Shown here in pieces: positions 1 through 8,232 of a DNA stretch of 64,000 nt; position 1 is the first letter of the stretch; each line of letters starts with the position of its first letter. Source of the DNA: Pararoseomonas sp. SCSIO 73927 (GTDB taxonomy: Bacteria; Pseudomonadota; Alphaproteobacteria; Acetobacterales; Acetobacteraceae). The DNA lies in NCBI RefSeq assembly GCF_037040815.1, contig NZ_CP146232.1, positions 2,536,501-2,600,500 of the forward strand, written 5' to 3'. The position numbers and the translations under genes are program-made. A model generated the notes under the pieces. That model saw only the letters and a list, made by a program, of their open reading frames with translations. It was not told where the DNA came from and ran no database searches.

Positions 1-1151
1 ACAGGCAGTCCCCAGCCCTCGTAGTGGGAGGGGAAGAGGGTGAAGCGACACCCGGCGTAGAGGGCGGCCAGCTCCGTGTCGCTCGGGTCCTCCACCAGCA
101 CCACCTTGCCCGCCAGCCAGCCGCAATTCTCCAGCTGCTGCATCAGGTCGGCCACCATCCACCCGACCCGCCCCGCGAAGACGAGGGTCGGCACCTCCTC
201 CTCCGGCATCGTGTCCAGCAGCCGGCGCCAGGCCCGGAAGGCCATGAGGTGGTTCTTCCGGGCCTCGACCGTGGAGACGAGGAGCGCGTATCCCGGCGGC
301 AGCGCGGCCACGCGCGGCGGCGTGGGGCCGGATCCGCCCGCCTGTTCCTGCCCGAAGCCGCTGCCGACGGGCAGGGCCATCACCGGGCCGGGCAGGCGGA
401 AGCCCAGGCATGGCGCCAGCCGCTCCAGGTCCGCGGCGCTGGCGCGGGAAATGGCGAAGAACCGGTCCACCGCGGGCAGGGTGGATTCCATCCAGGCCCG
501 GAAGGTGCGGACCAGCCCGGGATCGCAGAATTCCGGCCGGGCCACCGGGATCAGGTCGTAGACCAGCAGGGCGACGGAGATGCCGGAGGCCGCCTTCATC
601 CGCCCCAGCAGCGCCCCGTAATCCGTGCGGAACCAGGGCGAGCCGAGGATCAGCAGCGTGTCGCCGGGGCGGGCGAGGGCCTTCAAGTCGCCGCCCTCGG
701 CGACCGCCTGGTCGGGCAGGCGGGTCGCGGCGGGCCGCAGGATGCGGCGCAGGGCGGCGAGGGCACCGCCGCCGGCCCGCAGCCCGGCCCGCAGCGCGGA
801 GCCCTGGGATCGCACCGCCTCGCCGAGCGGCAGGCGGATATCCGCCGGCAGGCGGGAGGCGAGGCGGCGCACCGCCCCCGACCGGCCGGGCGGCCGGGCC
901 GCGGCGGGAACCCCGCCGGAGGGGTTCGGCCCCTCCGCGTGGCTGAGGACCCTGAACAGAGCCTCCACCTCGGACCAGGGCACGGCGCGCATGGTGTCGC
1001 GAATCCGGTCGTGCCGGCAGAAGGCGATCTGCCCCGGGCGCTCCGCCAGCAGGGCGCGGTAGAGCTCGTAGGACAGGCGCTGGATGCCGCTCGGGCGCCG
1101 GTTGACCAGCGCGTACTCGAACAGGTCCTCCACATCAATCCAGAAGGTCAC
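1..1151 (-). CDS. GT4-family glycosyltransferase, partial (cut by left edge)
   Basis: About 383 N-terminal residues are present and the C-terminus lies outside the window. Reading starts at GTG 1151 with TFWIDVEDLFEYALVNRRPS, then GIQRL, a start typical of GT-B glycosyltransferases in polysaccharide clusters. Further in are LLVYDLIPVARPEF and VSTVEARKNHLMAF. The run PSHYEGWGLPV at the edge is the start of the nucleotide-sugar motif. By family, it transfers a sugar from an NDP-sugar in the cytoplasm. It is divergent from the acetyltransferase at 1342, and the neighbouring aminotransferase and ABC-2 exporter suggest O-antigen, capsule or exopolysaccharide work. No upstream in-frame ATG is available, so GTG is the best start. 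Donor and acceptor cannot be told. Confidence 0.82.
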   Translation of the reverse strand, partial: MTFWIDVEDLFEYALVNRRPSGIQRLSYELYRALLAERPGQIAFCRHDRIRDTMRAVPWSEVEALFRVLSHAEGPNPSGGVPAAARPPGRSGAVRRLASRLPADIRLPLGEAVRSQGSALRAGLRAGGGALAALRRILRPAATRLPDQAVAEGGDLKALARPGDTLLILGSPWFRTDYGALLGRMKAASGISVALLVYDLIPVARPEFCDPGLVRTFRAWMESTLPAVDRFFAISRASAADLERLAPCLGFRLPGPVMALPVGSGFGQEQAGGSGPTPPRVAALPPGYALLVSTVEARKNHLMAFRAWRRLLDTMPEEEVPTLVFAGRVGWMVADLMQQLENCGWLAGKVVLVEDPSDTELAALYAGCRFTLFPSHYEGWGLP

Positions 1152-1341
1152 GCGGACCCCCCGGGCCCTTGCGGCCCTGTCCCGTCCGGACGGACATGGC
1201 GCGTCTTGGTCATCAAACTGCGATACGCGATGCGCCGGGCGGTGCCAAGGATCGCGGCCCCGCGGGGGGGGCGGGGCGGGGCGACAGCCCGGCGCCCCCG
1301 TGCGATCCTGGGTTCCTTCCCACCGGTTCAGGAGAGATGCC

Positions 1342-1983
1342 TTGCCCGAAGCGCCGCGCGTGGTGATCGTCGGGGCCGGCGGCCATGCCAAGGTGATCAT
1401 CGAGGCGCTGCGGGCCGCGGGCTTCCCGCCGCCCCTGGGCCTGGTGGACCCGCACCCGCCCGGCCCCGAAGTGCTCGGCGTGCCCGTGCTCGGCGGGGAT
1501 GAGCGGCTGGAGGGGCTGCGGGCGGAAGGGGCCGTCGTGGCGGTGGTGGCGCTCGGCGGCAACGGGCTGCGCCTGAAGGTGGGAAAGGGGCTCGCTGCCA
1601 TGGGCTACGCCCTGCCGGCCGTGATCCACCCGGCCGCGCAGGTCTCCCCGAGCGCCCTCGTCGCCGAGGGGGCGGTGATCATGGCCCGGGCCTGCCTCGG
1701 GCCGGAGGCCCGGATCGGGCGGCTGGCGATCGTGAACACGAACGCGGTGGTGGAGCACGACAACGTGCTGGGCGAGGCCGCCCACGTGGCCCCGGGCTGC
1801 GCCCTGGCGGGGAACGTGACGGTGGGCGACCGGGCGCTGGTCGGCGCCGGCTCGGCGGTCCGCCCGGGGATCACCATCGGGGCGGATGCCGTCGTCGGGG
1901 CCGGCTCGGCGGTGGTGCGGGACGTGCCGGCCGGGCTCCGCGTCGGCGGGGCGCCGGCCCGGCCCCTGCCGGGGCGGGGCTGA
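1342..1983 (+). CDS. NeuD/PglD-like sugar O- or N-acyltransferase (left-handed beta-helix)
   Basis: 213 residues from TTG 1342, chosen because GGAGAG ends 5 bp upstream. The nearby ATG at 1337 is in another frame. The N-terminus VVIVGAGGHAKVIIEAL is the PglD/NeuD Rossmann-like sugar-binding domain. The C-terminal half is hexapeptide repeats (for example VIHPAAQVSPSALV and GNVTVGDRALVGAG) of a trimeric acetyl-CoA-dependent acyltransferase. VVEHDN carries the catalytic His of the family. It is followed 90 bp later by a DegT-type aminotransferase; in PglD/PglE and PerA/PerB pairs these act in succession on a nucleotide sugar, first amination and then acylation. The exact sugar is not determined. 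Confidence 0.86.
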   Translation: MPEAPRVVIVGAGGHAKVIIEALRAAGFPPPLGLVDPHPPGPEVLGVPVLGGDERLEGLRAEGAVVAVVALGGNGLRLKVGKGLAAMGYALPAVIHPAAQVSPSALVAEGAVIMARACLGPEARIGRLAIVNTNAVVEHDNVLGEAAHVAPGCALAGNVTVGDRALVGAGSAVRPGITIGADAVVGAGSAVVRDVPAGLRVGGAPARPLPGRG

Positions 1984-2072
1984 GGGCAGCGCCGGTAAAT
2001 CCCCTCTTCGTCCCGGCCGAAACCGGTGTAAGAGGCGGCGAAGCAAGGCCGGTCACGGCGCGGTAACGAAGG

Positions 2073-3236
2073 ATGGCGGTAAGAATGAGCGGTGCGACGA
2101 TCCCGCAGCCCGAACGGCCGGCTCGCGCGGCGCAGCCCGTGATCCCCGTGTACCGGCCCGACCTCTCCGGCAACGAGCGCGCCTACGTGCTGAACTGCGT
2201 GGAGAGCACCTGGATCTCCTCCCTCGGCGCCTATATCGGCAAGTTCGAGGCGGCGATCGCCGGCATCACCGGGGCGCGGCACGCGGCCGCCGTGTGCAAC
2301 GGCACCGTCGCCCTGCACCTGCCGCTGCACTGCATGGGCATCGGGCCGGGGGACGAGGTGATCGTCCCGGCCTTCACCTACATCGCCTCGGTCAACACCA
2401 TCGCCCAGACCGGCGCCACGCCGGTCTTCGTCGAGAGCCGCGCGGGCGACTGGCTGCTGGACCCCAAGGACGTGGAGCGGAAGATCACGCCGCGGACGAA
2501 GGCGATCATGCCCGTCCACCTCTACGGCGGCGCCTGCGACATGCCGGCGATCATGGAGATCGCGCGCCGCCGCGGCGTGCGCGTGCTGGAGGATGCGGCG
2601 GAGGCCCTGGGCACCACAATCCACGGCCGCCACGTCGGCACCTTCGGGGATGCCGGCAGCTTCTCCTTCTTCGGCAACAAGACCGTGACGACCGGCGAGG
2701 GCGGCATGGTCGTGACGGATGACGACGATTTCGCCGCCCAGCTTCGCCAAGTGAAGGGCCAGGGCCAGTCCCTCACGCGCCGCTACTGGCACGAGGTGCT
2801 GGGCTTCAACTACCGGATGACGAACATCTGCGCGGCCATCGGCCTGGCGCAGACCGAGCGCCTGCCGCAGATCCTGGCGGCCAAGCGCCGCCTCGCCGAC
2901 TTCTACCGGCAGCACCTCTCCAACCTGCCCGTGACCTTCCAGGTGAAAGGCGAGGGCGTGGAGAGCGCCGACTGGCTGGTCAGCCTGCTGCTGCCGCCCG
3001 GCACGGACCGGGACCGCGTGATGGCGGAGATGGGCGCGGCCGGGGTGGAGACGCGCCCCGTCTTCTACCCGGCGCACCACATGCCGATGTACCAGCGGGA
3101 CGCCCACTTCCCCGTGGCCGAGGAGATCGCCGCGCGCGGCATCTCCCTGCCGAGCTTCCCCGCCCTGACCGACGACGAGCTGGGGCGTGTGTGCGAAGCG
3201 CTGACGGACGCGCTGCGGGGGCAGGGGAAGGCCTGA
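2073..3236 (+). CDS. DegT/DnrJ/EryC1/StrS aminotransferase (perosamine-synthase-like)
   Basis: 387 residues, the usual length for PLP-dependent nucleotide-sugar aminotransferases. The internal-aldimine Lys is K203 in FGNKTVTTGEGG, and EDAAEALG (173-180) supplies the PLP-ring acid. VPAFTYIASVNTI and PVHLYGGACDMPAI are family signatures. It converts a keto-sugar nucleotide to the amino sugar using glutamate. The sequence reads most like GDP-perosamine synthases, but this is by eye. The start may be ATG 2073 or the in-frame ATG 2085; neither has a strong ribosome site. It pairs functionally with the acyltransferase upstream. The gene ends just before a strong hairpin (3259-3290). Confidence 0.9.
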   Translation: MAVRMSGATIPQPERPARAAQPVIPVYRPDLSGNERAYVLNCVESTWISSLGAYIGKFEAAIAGITGARHAAAVCNGTVALHLPLHCMGIGPGDEVIVPAFTYIASVNTIAQTGATPVFVESRAGDWLLDPKDVERKITPRTKAIMPVHLYGGACDMPAIMEIARRRGVRVLEDAAEALGTTIHGRHVGTFGDAGSFSFFGNKTVTTGEGGMVVTDDDDFAAQLRQVKGQGQSLTRRYWHEVLGFNYRMTNICAAIGLAQTERLPQILAAKRRLADFYRQHLSNLPVTFQVKGEGVESADWLVSLLLPPGTDRDRVMAEMGAAGVETRPVFYPAHHMPMYQRDAHFPVAEEIAARGISLPSFPALTDDELGRVCEALTDALRGQGKA

Positions 3237-3258
3237 TCCTTCGCTGACGGGATGTCCC

Positions 3259-3492
3259 GGGGAGAGGAAGAAGGAATTCTTCCTCTCCCCGGACCCCTCT
3301 CCATCATCTTTCTCTAGGCTTTGGTCTCTCTCGGCTGACGGTGCGCCTCGGGTCCACGACCCGAGGCGACTGCAGGGACAGGATCGGTCCCGATCGCAGT
3401 GCACCGCCACCGCTCATCAGTCCCGCGGCAGCCTGATGCAGGTCCAGGAGGCTCAGCCTCCTGGCGGGGGTCCAGGGGGCAGCGCCCCCTGG
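3259..3492. repeat. structured intergenic repeat, copy 1
   Basis: Non-coding element between convergent genes, with a second copy at 17261-17493 that is near-identical in its blocks. It holds four stem-loops: a 14-bp stem with a GGAA tetraloop (3259-3290); a 9-bp stem GCCTCGGGT/ACCCGAGGC (3345-3367); a 10-bp stem CCAGGAGGCT/AGCCTCCTGG (3444-3464); and CCAGGGGGC/GCCCCCTGG (3472-3492). In the second copy, the second stem has changed on both sides and still pairs. The first hairpin probably acts as a bidirectional terminator. The last two resemble GC-rich palindromes that are common between genes in related genomes (recollection). Confidence 0.8.
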
Positions 3493-3529
3493 TTCCGAAA
3501 GGATCAGAACACGGGCCCGGCCCGGCGCC

Positions 3530-4276
3530 TCAGCCCGGTTCGGCCAGCATGTCCGCGATTACCTGTTCGGCCGGGCCATCCGCCACGATGCGGCCGGAGT
3601 CGAGGCGGATGGCGCGCGTGCACCAGCGGCGGACGATCTCCATGTCGTGCGACGCGATCACCAGGATGTCGGCGCCGGAGACGAGCTGGGCGAGACGGGC
3701 CTCGGCCTTGCTCATGAAAACGGCGTCGCCGGCCAGGAACCACTCGTCCATCAGCAGGATCTGCGGCTGCATAGCGGTGGCGATGGCGAAGGCCAGGCGG
3801 ATGGCCATGCCGGCGGAGTAGCCCTTGATCGGCACGTCCATGAACTCGCCGAGGCCGGCGAAGTCCGCGACTTCCTCCTCCAGCCGCGCCTGGTCTTCTG
3901 GGCCGAGGTTCCGGTACAGCGCGCGCAGGCGCACGTTCTCCCGGCCGGTGCTGTCCTGGTCCATGCCGGCGGCAGGGTCGATCATGGAGCCGAGGGAGCC
4001 CTCGATCCGCAGGCGGCCGCCCACGGGCTCGTAGATGCCGGCCAGCGAGCGCAGCAGGGTGGTCTTGCCCGCGCCGTTGCGGCCGATCAGCGCCACGCGC
4101 TCCCCGGACCCGATGCGGAAGTTGAGGTCGCGGAGCGCGCTGACGACCACGCGGTTGGACTCGTCCGTCCGGACCCGCGCGGCGGCGCGGGCGAGGAGGC
4201 GCTTCTTCAGGCTGCGGGCGGCGAGGTGATAAAGCGGGAACTCGACCCGCAGCGCCTCGGCTTCGATCAGGGCCAT
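3530..4276 (-). CDS. ABC-2 polysaccharide export, ATP-binding protein (Wzt/KpsT-like)
   Basis: 248 residues. Walker A is GRNGAGKT, the signature is degenerate (KGYSAGM, as usual in this subfamily) and Walker B is ILLMDEWF followed by ASHD, the switch His. The protein is short and has no C-terminal carbohydrate-binding domain, so it is closer to KpsT than to long Wzt proteins. It energises export of a lipid-linked glycan across the inner membrane with the permease encoded immediately upstream; only 4 bp separate the permease stop from this start. Read together with the glycosyltransferase and sugar-modifying genes, it belongs to a surface polysaccharide locus. Confidence 0.9.
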   Translation of the reverse strand: MALIEAEALRVEFPLYHLAARSLKKRLLARAAARVRTDESNRVVVSALRDLNFRIGSGERVALIGRNGAGKTTLLRSLAGIYEPVGGRLRIEGSLGSMIDPAAGMDQDSTGRENVRLRALYRNLGPEDQARLEEEVADFAGLGEFMDVPIKGYSAGMAIRLAFAIATAMQPQILLMDEWFLAGDAVFMSKAEARLAQLVSGADILVIASHDMEIVRRWCTRAIRLDSGRIVADGPAEQVIADMLAEPG

Positions 4277-4280
4277 TGGA

Positions 4281-5123
4281 TCAGACCCAGAAGGCCAGGC
4301 GGCCGCGGAAGCGGGCGAAGAAGGCGATCGAGACGGCGCCGAGCACGACCGTGTAGATCACCGCGGCCAGCCAGACGAGCGGCGCGCCCCCTCCCTCCAC
4401 CAGCGGCCCGCGGATCGTTTCCAGCACGGCGTAGAAGGGGTTGAGCGGCAGCCACACCGCCAGCTCCTTCAGCAGCTCCGGCTTCCACAGGATGGGGGTG
4501 AGGAAGAAGGAGAGCTGCATGATGTTGGCCACGATCGGCCCGACGTCGCGGAAGCGCGCGCAGATCATGCCGAGGAGGATGGAGGCGAAGAAGGCGTTCG
4601 CCAGGAGGAGGGCCAGCCCGAGGATCGCCAGCGGCGCCTCCGGCCCCGGCAGGTGGCCGAAGAGGGCGAAGATGACGAGGATGAGCGGCAGGCTGTGCGC
4701 GGCCGTGAGGGCGTTGCGGAACACGCTGCGCAGCGCGTGGACGGTGAAGGGCACGCGGAGCTGCCGGATCACCCCCTCCGCATAGGTCATGGCGATGCAG
4801 GCGTCCGTCACCATGGCCGCGATGACGTTCCAGACCACGAGGCTGACGGTGAGGTGGGGCAGGTAGTCCGTGAGGCTGAGCCCCAGCAGGCGGGAGTAGA
4901 GCAGGCCCAGCCCCATGATCATCAGCGCCGTGGACAGCGTCATCCAGAAGGGGCCGATGACGGAGCCGCGGTAGCGGTTCCGCAGGTCCAGCCGGGCGAG
5001 CGCCCAGGCGAGCCGCCAGGACGCGAAGCCGTCCCGCAGATCTGTGCGGGCCAGTTCCACGCGGCGGGGCGAGGCCGCGTCGAAGGCGTAGGTTTCCGGG
5101 GCGAGGATGGGGCCTGCGAGCAT
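4281..5123 (-). CDS. ABC-2 polysaccharide export, permease (Wzm/KpsM-like)
   Basis: 280 residues from ATG 5123. An upstream in-frame ATG at 5186 would add 21 non-conserved residues. The N-terminal cytoplasmic stretch ends in LARLDLRNRYRGSVIGPFWM, the hallmark of ABC-2 O-antigen and capsule permeases. About six hydrophobic segments follow, for example LMIMGLGLLYSRLLGL, and NIMQLSFFLTPILW is the conserved fifth-helix region. It is the first gene of a two-gene operon with the ATPase at 3530. It forms the membrane channel for glycan export. Confidence 0.9.
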   Translation of the reverse strand: MLAGPILAPETYAFDAASPRRVELARTDLRDGFASWRLAWALARLDLRNRYRGSVIGPFWMTLSTALMIMGLGLLYSRLLGLSLTDYLPHLTVSLVVWNVIAAMVTDACIAMTYAEGVIRQLRVPFTVHALRSVFRNALTAAHSLPLILVIFALFGHLPGPEAPLAILGLALLLANAFFASILLGMICARFRDVGPIVANIMQLSFFLTPILWKPELLKELAVWLPLNPFYAVLETIRGPLVEGGGAPLVWLAAVIYTVVLGAVSIAFFARFRGRLAFWV

Positions 5124-5195
5124 TGCGCCGGGCCTATACACCGCCCGGCGCCCTGCCCGCCAGCAGTGGGCGGGGCGTACGGCCAAGTCAGAGGT

Positions 5196-5525
5196 TCAGG
5201 GCGCCTGGCTCAGCCGCGTGGGGCTGCCGGGCAAGACGGTGACGCGGTCCCCGGCCTTCAGCCCCCCGTCATCGGCCTGGATCACCTGCAGCTCCGTGCC
5301 GGCCTCGGCGCGCACGGTGATCTCCACCGCCGTGCCGCCCCCCTCACGCAGGACCGCGGGGCGCGTGGCGAGGACGGTTCCGCGGGCCGGCGAGGCCCCG
5401 CCCGCGGAAGGGGTGGCGGGCGGCGGGGCCGCGGGTTCCGGCCCGCAGGCGGCGAGCGGGGTGAGGAGAACCGCGAGGGCGGCGAGGCGACCGGCCGGGG
5501 AGGAAGCGCGGGGAGGGGCGGGCAT
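5196..5525 (-). CDS. small lipoprotein, function unknown
   Basis: 109 residues from ATG 5525, with ribosome site GAGGAAG upstream. The signal peptide ends LLTPLAAC, a lipobox, so it is a predicted outer- or inner-membrane lipoprotein. A Pro/Ala-rich linker follows, then a short C-terminal module (GTVLATRPAVLREGGGTAVE) that may be a small beta domain. No family recognised. It is divergent from the lytic transglycosylase at 5804. Confidence 0.6.
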   Translation of the reverse strand: MPAPPRASSPAGRLAALAVLLTPLAACGPEPAAPPPATPSAGGASPARGTVLATRPAVLREGGGTAVEITVRAEAGTELQVIQADDGGLKAGDRVTVLPGSPTRLSQAP

Positions 5526-5803
5526 TGATCTTCCTCGACGGGGCGTGGTGCCAGGCAGGCCCAGAATGGCGCCGGCGGGCCGCCCGGCCAATCCCGCGGC
5601 CCATCCCGCAGCGGGCGCGATCGGGGGGCTGGCCCCCTTGCGGCCGCAAAGTCTCCTTGCCGCGGCCGCAAGCTGCCGTTAACCCTGCCTCTGCGACAGT
5701 CAATCGCGGCCGGCGGGAGCCGGCGGCGCCGCGTGGGGACGCGGTGCCGGGGGTCTCCCGCCCGCCGGGCAACCGGCCGGCCGAAGCACAGGGGGTTGAG
5801 GGG

Positions 5804-7291
5804 ATGAACCTGATCGTTCGCGGCGCGAAGGCGCCGAGACCGCGGGGCGCGTCCGGCTTCCGGCGCGGTGCTCGCGCGGTGGCGGCGATGTCGGTCCTGG
5901 CCGCGCTGGCGGCCTGCGGCAGCCAGCCGGAGCCCGCGGGGCCCGTGACCAGCATGCGGTCCACCTCCACCAGCCGGATCGACAGCTACGACCCGCCCGG
6001 CCCGCCCTCCGATCCCTGGGGACCCTACATCCGGGAGGCCTCCGCGCGCTTCGACGTGCCGGAGCGCTGGATTCGCGAGGTGATGCGTCAGGAGAGCGGC
6101 GGGCGCGTCTCCGCCACCTCCCGCGTCGGCGCCATGGGGCTGCTGCAGCTCATGCCCGGCACCTACGCCGAACTGAACGCCAAGCACGGGCTGGGGGACG
6201 ACCCCTACCACCCCTGGTCCAACATGATGGCCGGCACGGCCTACATCCGCGAGATGTACGACCTCTACGGCTCGCCGGGCTTCCTGGCGGCCTATAACGG
6301 CGGCCCGCGGCGGCTGGAGAACTATCTCTGGGCCGGCGGGCGCATGCCGGAGGAGACGCGGAACTACGTCGCCCGCATTGGGCCCCGCCTGAGCGGCGAG
6401 CCGCGTCGCCGCGCGCCGGAGGAGGTCTACGCGGCCGCCGATATCGGCTTCAACCCGCCCTCCCGCCGCAGCAGCGGAGCCGACCCGGCCACCATGCTGG
6501 CGATTCGCGAGCAGCGGCGGAACGCGGCCGCCGAGGTCCAGGTTGCGCGCCTCGCGCCCGGCCCGGTCACGCGGATGGAGCCGATCCCCGACGGCTCCAC
6601 CTACGCCTCGCGCCCGGCCGCGGCGCCGGTGCAGACGCAGCTCGCCTCGCTCGGCCCGAACGTGATCCGCATGGATCCCATCCCCGACGGCTCCACCTAC
6701 ACGCAGCCGGAGCGCGTGGTGGTGGCGCAGATGGACCCGATCCCGGACGGCTCCACCTATGCGCGGGAGCCGGAGCGGGTGGTGGTGGCCCGGATGGACC
6801 CCATCCCTGACCCGCCCGCCGCCTCCTCCGCGCCGGCCTCCCCGCGCGGCATGGCCCTGGCCTCGGCCGAGGCGGCGCCCCCCAGCCCTGCCCCCACCAG
6901 CATGCCGTTCGAGCGGGCGACTCCGCCGAGCCGCTTCTCCATTGTGCCCTCCGCCCAGGCGAGCACGCTGCCGGCGCCGATGACCCGGCAGAACGGCCTG
7001 CCGCCGGGCGTGCTGCGCGCCGGGACGGCCGCGCCGATGGCCGCCCCGCCCGCCTCCAGCGGCTGGGGCATTCAGGTCGGCGCCTTCGCGAGCGAGAACC
7101 TGGCGCGCGACGCCGCCGGCCAGGCGCGGAACGGCGCCGGGAACGGCCGGGCCACGGTGATGGCGGTGGCCCAGGGCCGCAGCACACTCTACCGCGCCCG
7201 CGTCACCGGCCTGTCCCGCGACGCGGCGCAGAGCGCCTGCGACCGGCTGCGGGCCCGCGGGAACTGCATGATCGTCTCGCCCGAGAGCTGA
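5804..7291 (+). CDS. lytic murein transglycosylase lipoprotein with SPOR domain
   Basis: 495 residues from ATG 5804, preceded by a purine-rich TTGAGGGG. The signal peptide ends SVLAALAAC (lipobox). The SLT domain (about 70-190) contains RQESGGRVSATSRVGAMGLL with the catalytic Glu, and AAYNGGPRRLENYL. A long Pro/Ala-rich linker carries four near-repeats of M(D/E)PIPDGSTY. The C-terminus (about 415-495) is a SPOR domain (WGIQVGAFASENLARDAA) that binds denuded glycan strands at the septum. It cleaves peptidoglycan to anhydro-muropeptides, probably at division sites. It is followed by a strong bidirectional hairpin. Confidence 0.92.
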   Translation: MNLIVRGAKAPRPRGASGFRRGARAVAAMSVLAALAACGSQPEPAGPVTSMRSTSTSRIDSYDPPGPPSDPWGPYIREASARFDVPERWIREVMRQESGGRVSATSRVGAMGLLQLMPGTYAELNAKHGLGDDPYHPWSNMMAGTAYIREMYDLYGSPGFLAAYNGGPRRLENYLWAGGRMPEETRNYVARIGPRLSGEPRRRAPEEVYAAADIGFNPPSRRSSGADPATMLAIREQRRNAAAEVQVARLAPGPVTRMEPIPDGSTYASRPAAAPVQTQLASLGPNVIRMDPIPDGSTYTQPERVVVAQMDPIPDGSTYAREPERVVVARMDPIPDPPAASSAPASPRGMALASAEAAPPSPAPTSMPFERATPPSRFSIVPSAQASTLPAPMTRQNGLPPGVLRAGTAAPMAAPPASSGWGIQVGAFASENLARDAAGQARNGAGNGRATVMAVAQGRSTLYRARVTGLSRDAAQSACDRLRARGNCMIVSPES

Positions 7292-7296
7292 GACGC

Positions 7297-7328
7297 GAAA
7301 GGCCGGCCGCTGCGGCGGCCGGCCTTTC
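7297..7328. terminator. bidirectional hairpin terminator
   Basis: A perfect 14-bp stem, GAAAGGCCGGCCGC paired with GCGGCCGGCCTTTC, with a 4-base loop. It lies between the convergent transglycosylase and metQ genes. The A-run on the left arm and T-run on the right suit termination in both directions. Confidence 0.85.
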
Positions 7329-7378
7329 AGGACAGGATCGGGGGCCGGGGAGAGAGGATCTCCCCGGCCCTATCCGTT

Positions 7379-8209
7379 TCAGGCCCCAACGACGACGGCG
7401 CCGCCGAACTTTTCCTCCACGAAGGTCCTCACCGCCGGGTCGGCGTAGCCGGAGGCGAGCTTCGCGGCCCAGGGCGCGCCCGCATCGGCGCGGCGCACCA
7501 CGGCGAGGCAGGTGTAGGGGTTGGTCCTCGCGCCCTCCGCCGATTCCGCGGCCAGGCTGTCGCGGCCGGGCTGCAGCCCGGCGGGCACGGCGTAGTTGCC
7601 GGTGATGGCGGCGGCGTCCACGTCGTCGATCGCCCGGGCGATGGAGGCGGCGTCCAGCTCCCGAATGCGGAAGCGCTTCGGGTTCTCCGTGATGTCGGCC
7701 ACCGTGGCGCGGAAGTCCGCGCCGGCGCGCAGCTTGAAGAACCCCGCCTCGGCCAGCAGCACCAGGGCGCGGCCGCCATTCGTCGGGTCGTTCGGGATGG
7801 CGATGGTGGCGCCGTTCGGCAGGTCGGCCACCGCTTTGTGCTTGCGGCTGAACACGGCCATCGCCGTCAGCACCGTCTTGCCCACGGGCACGAAGTCGTA
7901 GCCGCGCTGCTGCTTCTGGGCGTCGAGGAAGGGCTGGTGCTGGTAGACGTTGGCGTCTATCTCGCCGCCCTGCAGGGCGACGTTAGGCTGGATGAAGTCG
8001 GCGAACTCCGTGATGCGGACCACGAAGCCGTCCTTGGCGAGGAGGTCGCGCACCTGTTCCAGCACCTGGGCGTGGACCCCGGAGGTGACGCCGACGCGGA
8101 GCGGGCGGGCGGCGGTGCCGAAGGCGGCGGCCGTATTGCTGCCTTGGGCCAGGGCGCCGCGCGCGAGGACGAGCGCGGGCGCGGCGAGGAGGAGGGAGCG
8201 GCGGAGCAT
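7379..8209 (-). CDS. metQ: MetQ/NlpA-family substrate-binding protein, copy 2
   Basis: 276 residues from ATG 8209. It has an export signal (MLRRSLLLAAPALVLARGAL, then AQ) and no lipobox. The mature protein has family motifs VGVTSGVHAQVLEQVRDLLA, EIDANVYQHQPFLDAQ and AIPNDPTNGGRALVLL. It binds methionine or a related amino acid in the periplasm for the MetN-MetI transporter. It lies 23 bp after the first metQ copy and is clearly paralogous to it. Four same-strand genes from 10792 to 7379 form one operon (metN-metI-metQ-metQ). The different binding-site residues suggest a second ligand or affinity, which is inference. Confidence 0.88.
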   Translation of the reverse strand: MLRRSLLLAAPALVLARGALAQGSNTAAAFGTAARPLRVGVTSGVHAQVLEQVRDLLAKDGFVVRITEFADFIQPNVALQGGEIDANVYQHQPFLDAQKQQRGYDFVPVGKTVLTAMAVFSRKHKAVADLPNGATIAIPNDPTNGGRALVLLAEAGFFKLRAGADFRATVADITENPKRFRIRELDAASIARAIDDVDAAAITGNYAVPAGLQPGRDSLAAESAEGARTNPYTCLAVVRRADAGAPWAAKLASGYADPAVRTFVEEKFGGAVVVGA

Positions 8210-8232
8210 GGCGGCGTGTCCTTGATGCGGGT

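Noticed and set aside
24..1502. Long open frame on the plus strand at the left edge
   Set aside because: It is a high-GC shadow of the minus-strand glycosyltransferase; its text is Arg/Gly/Pro-rich with no motifs.
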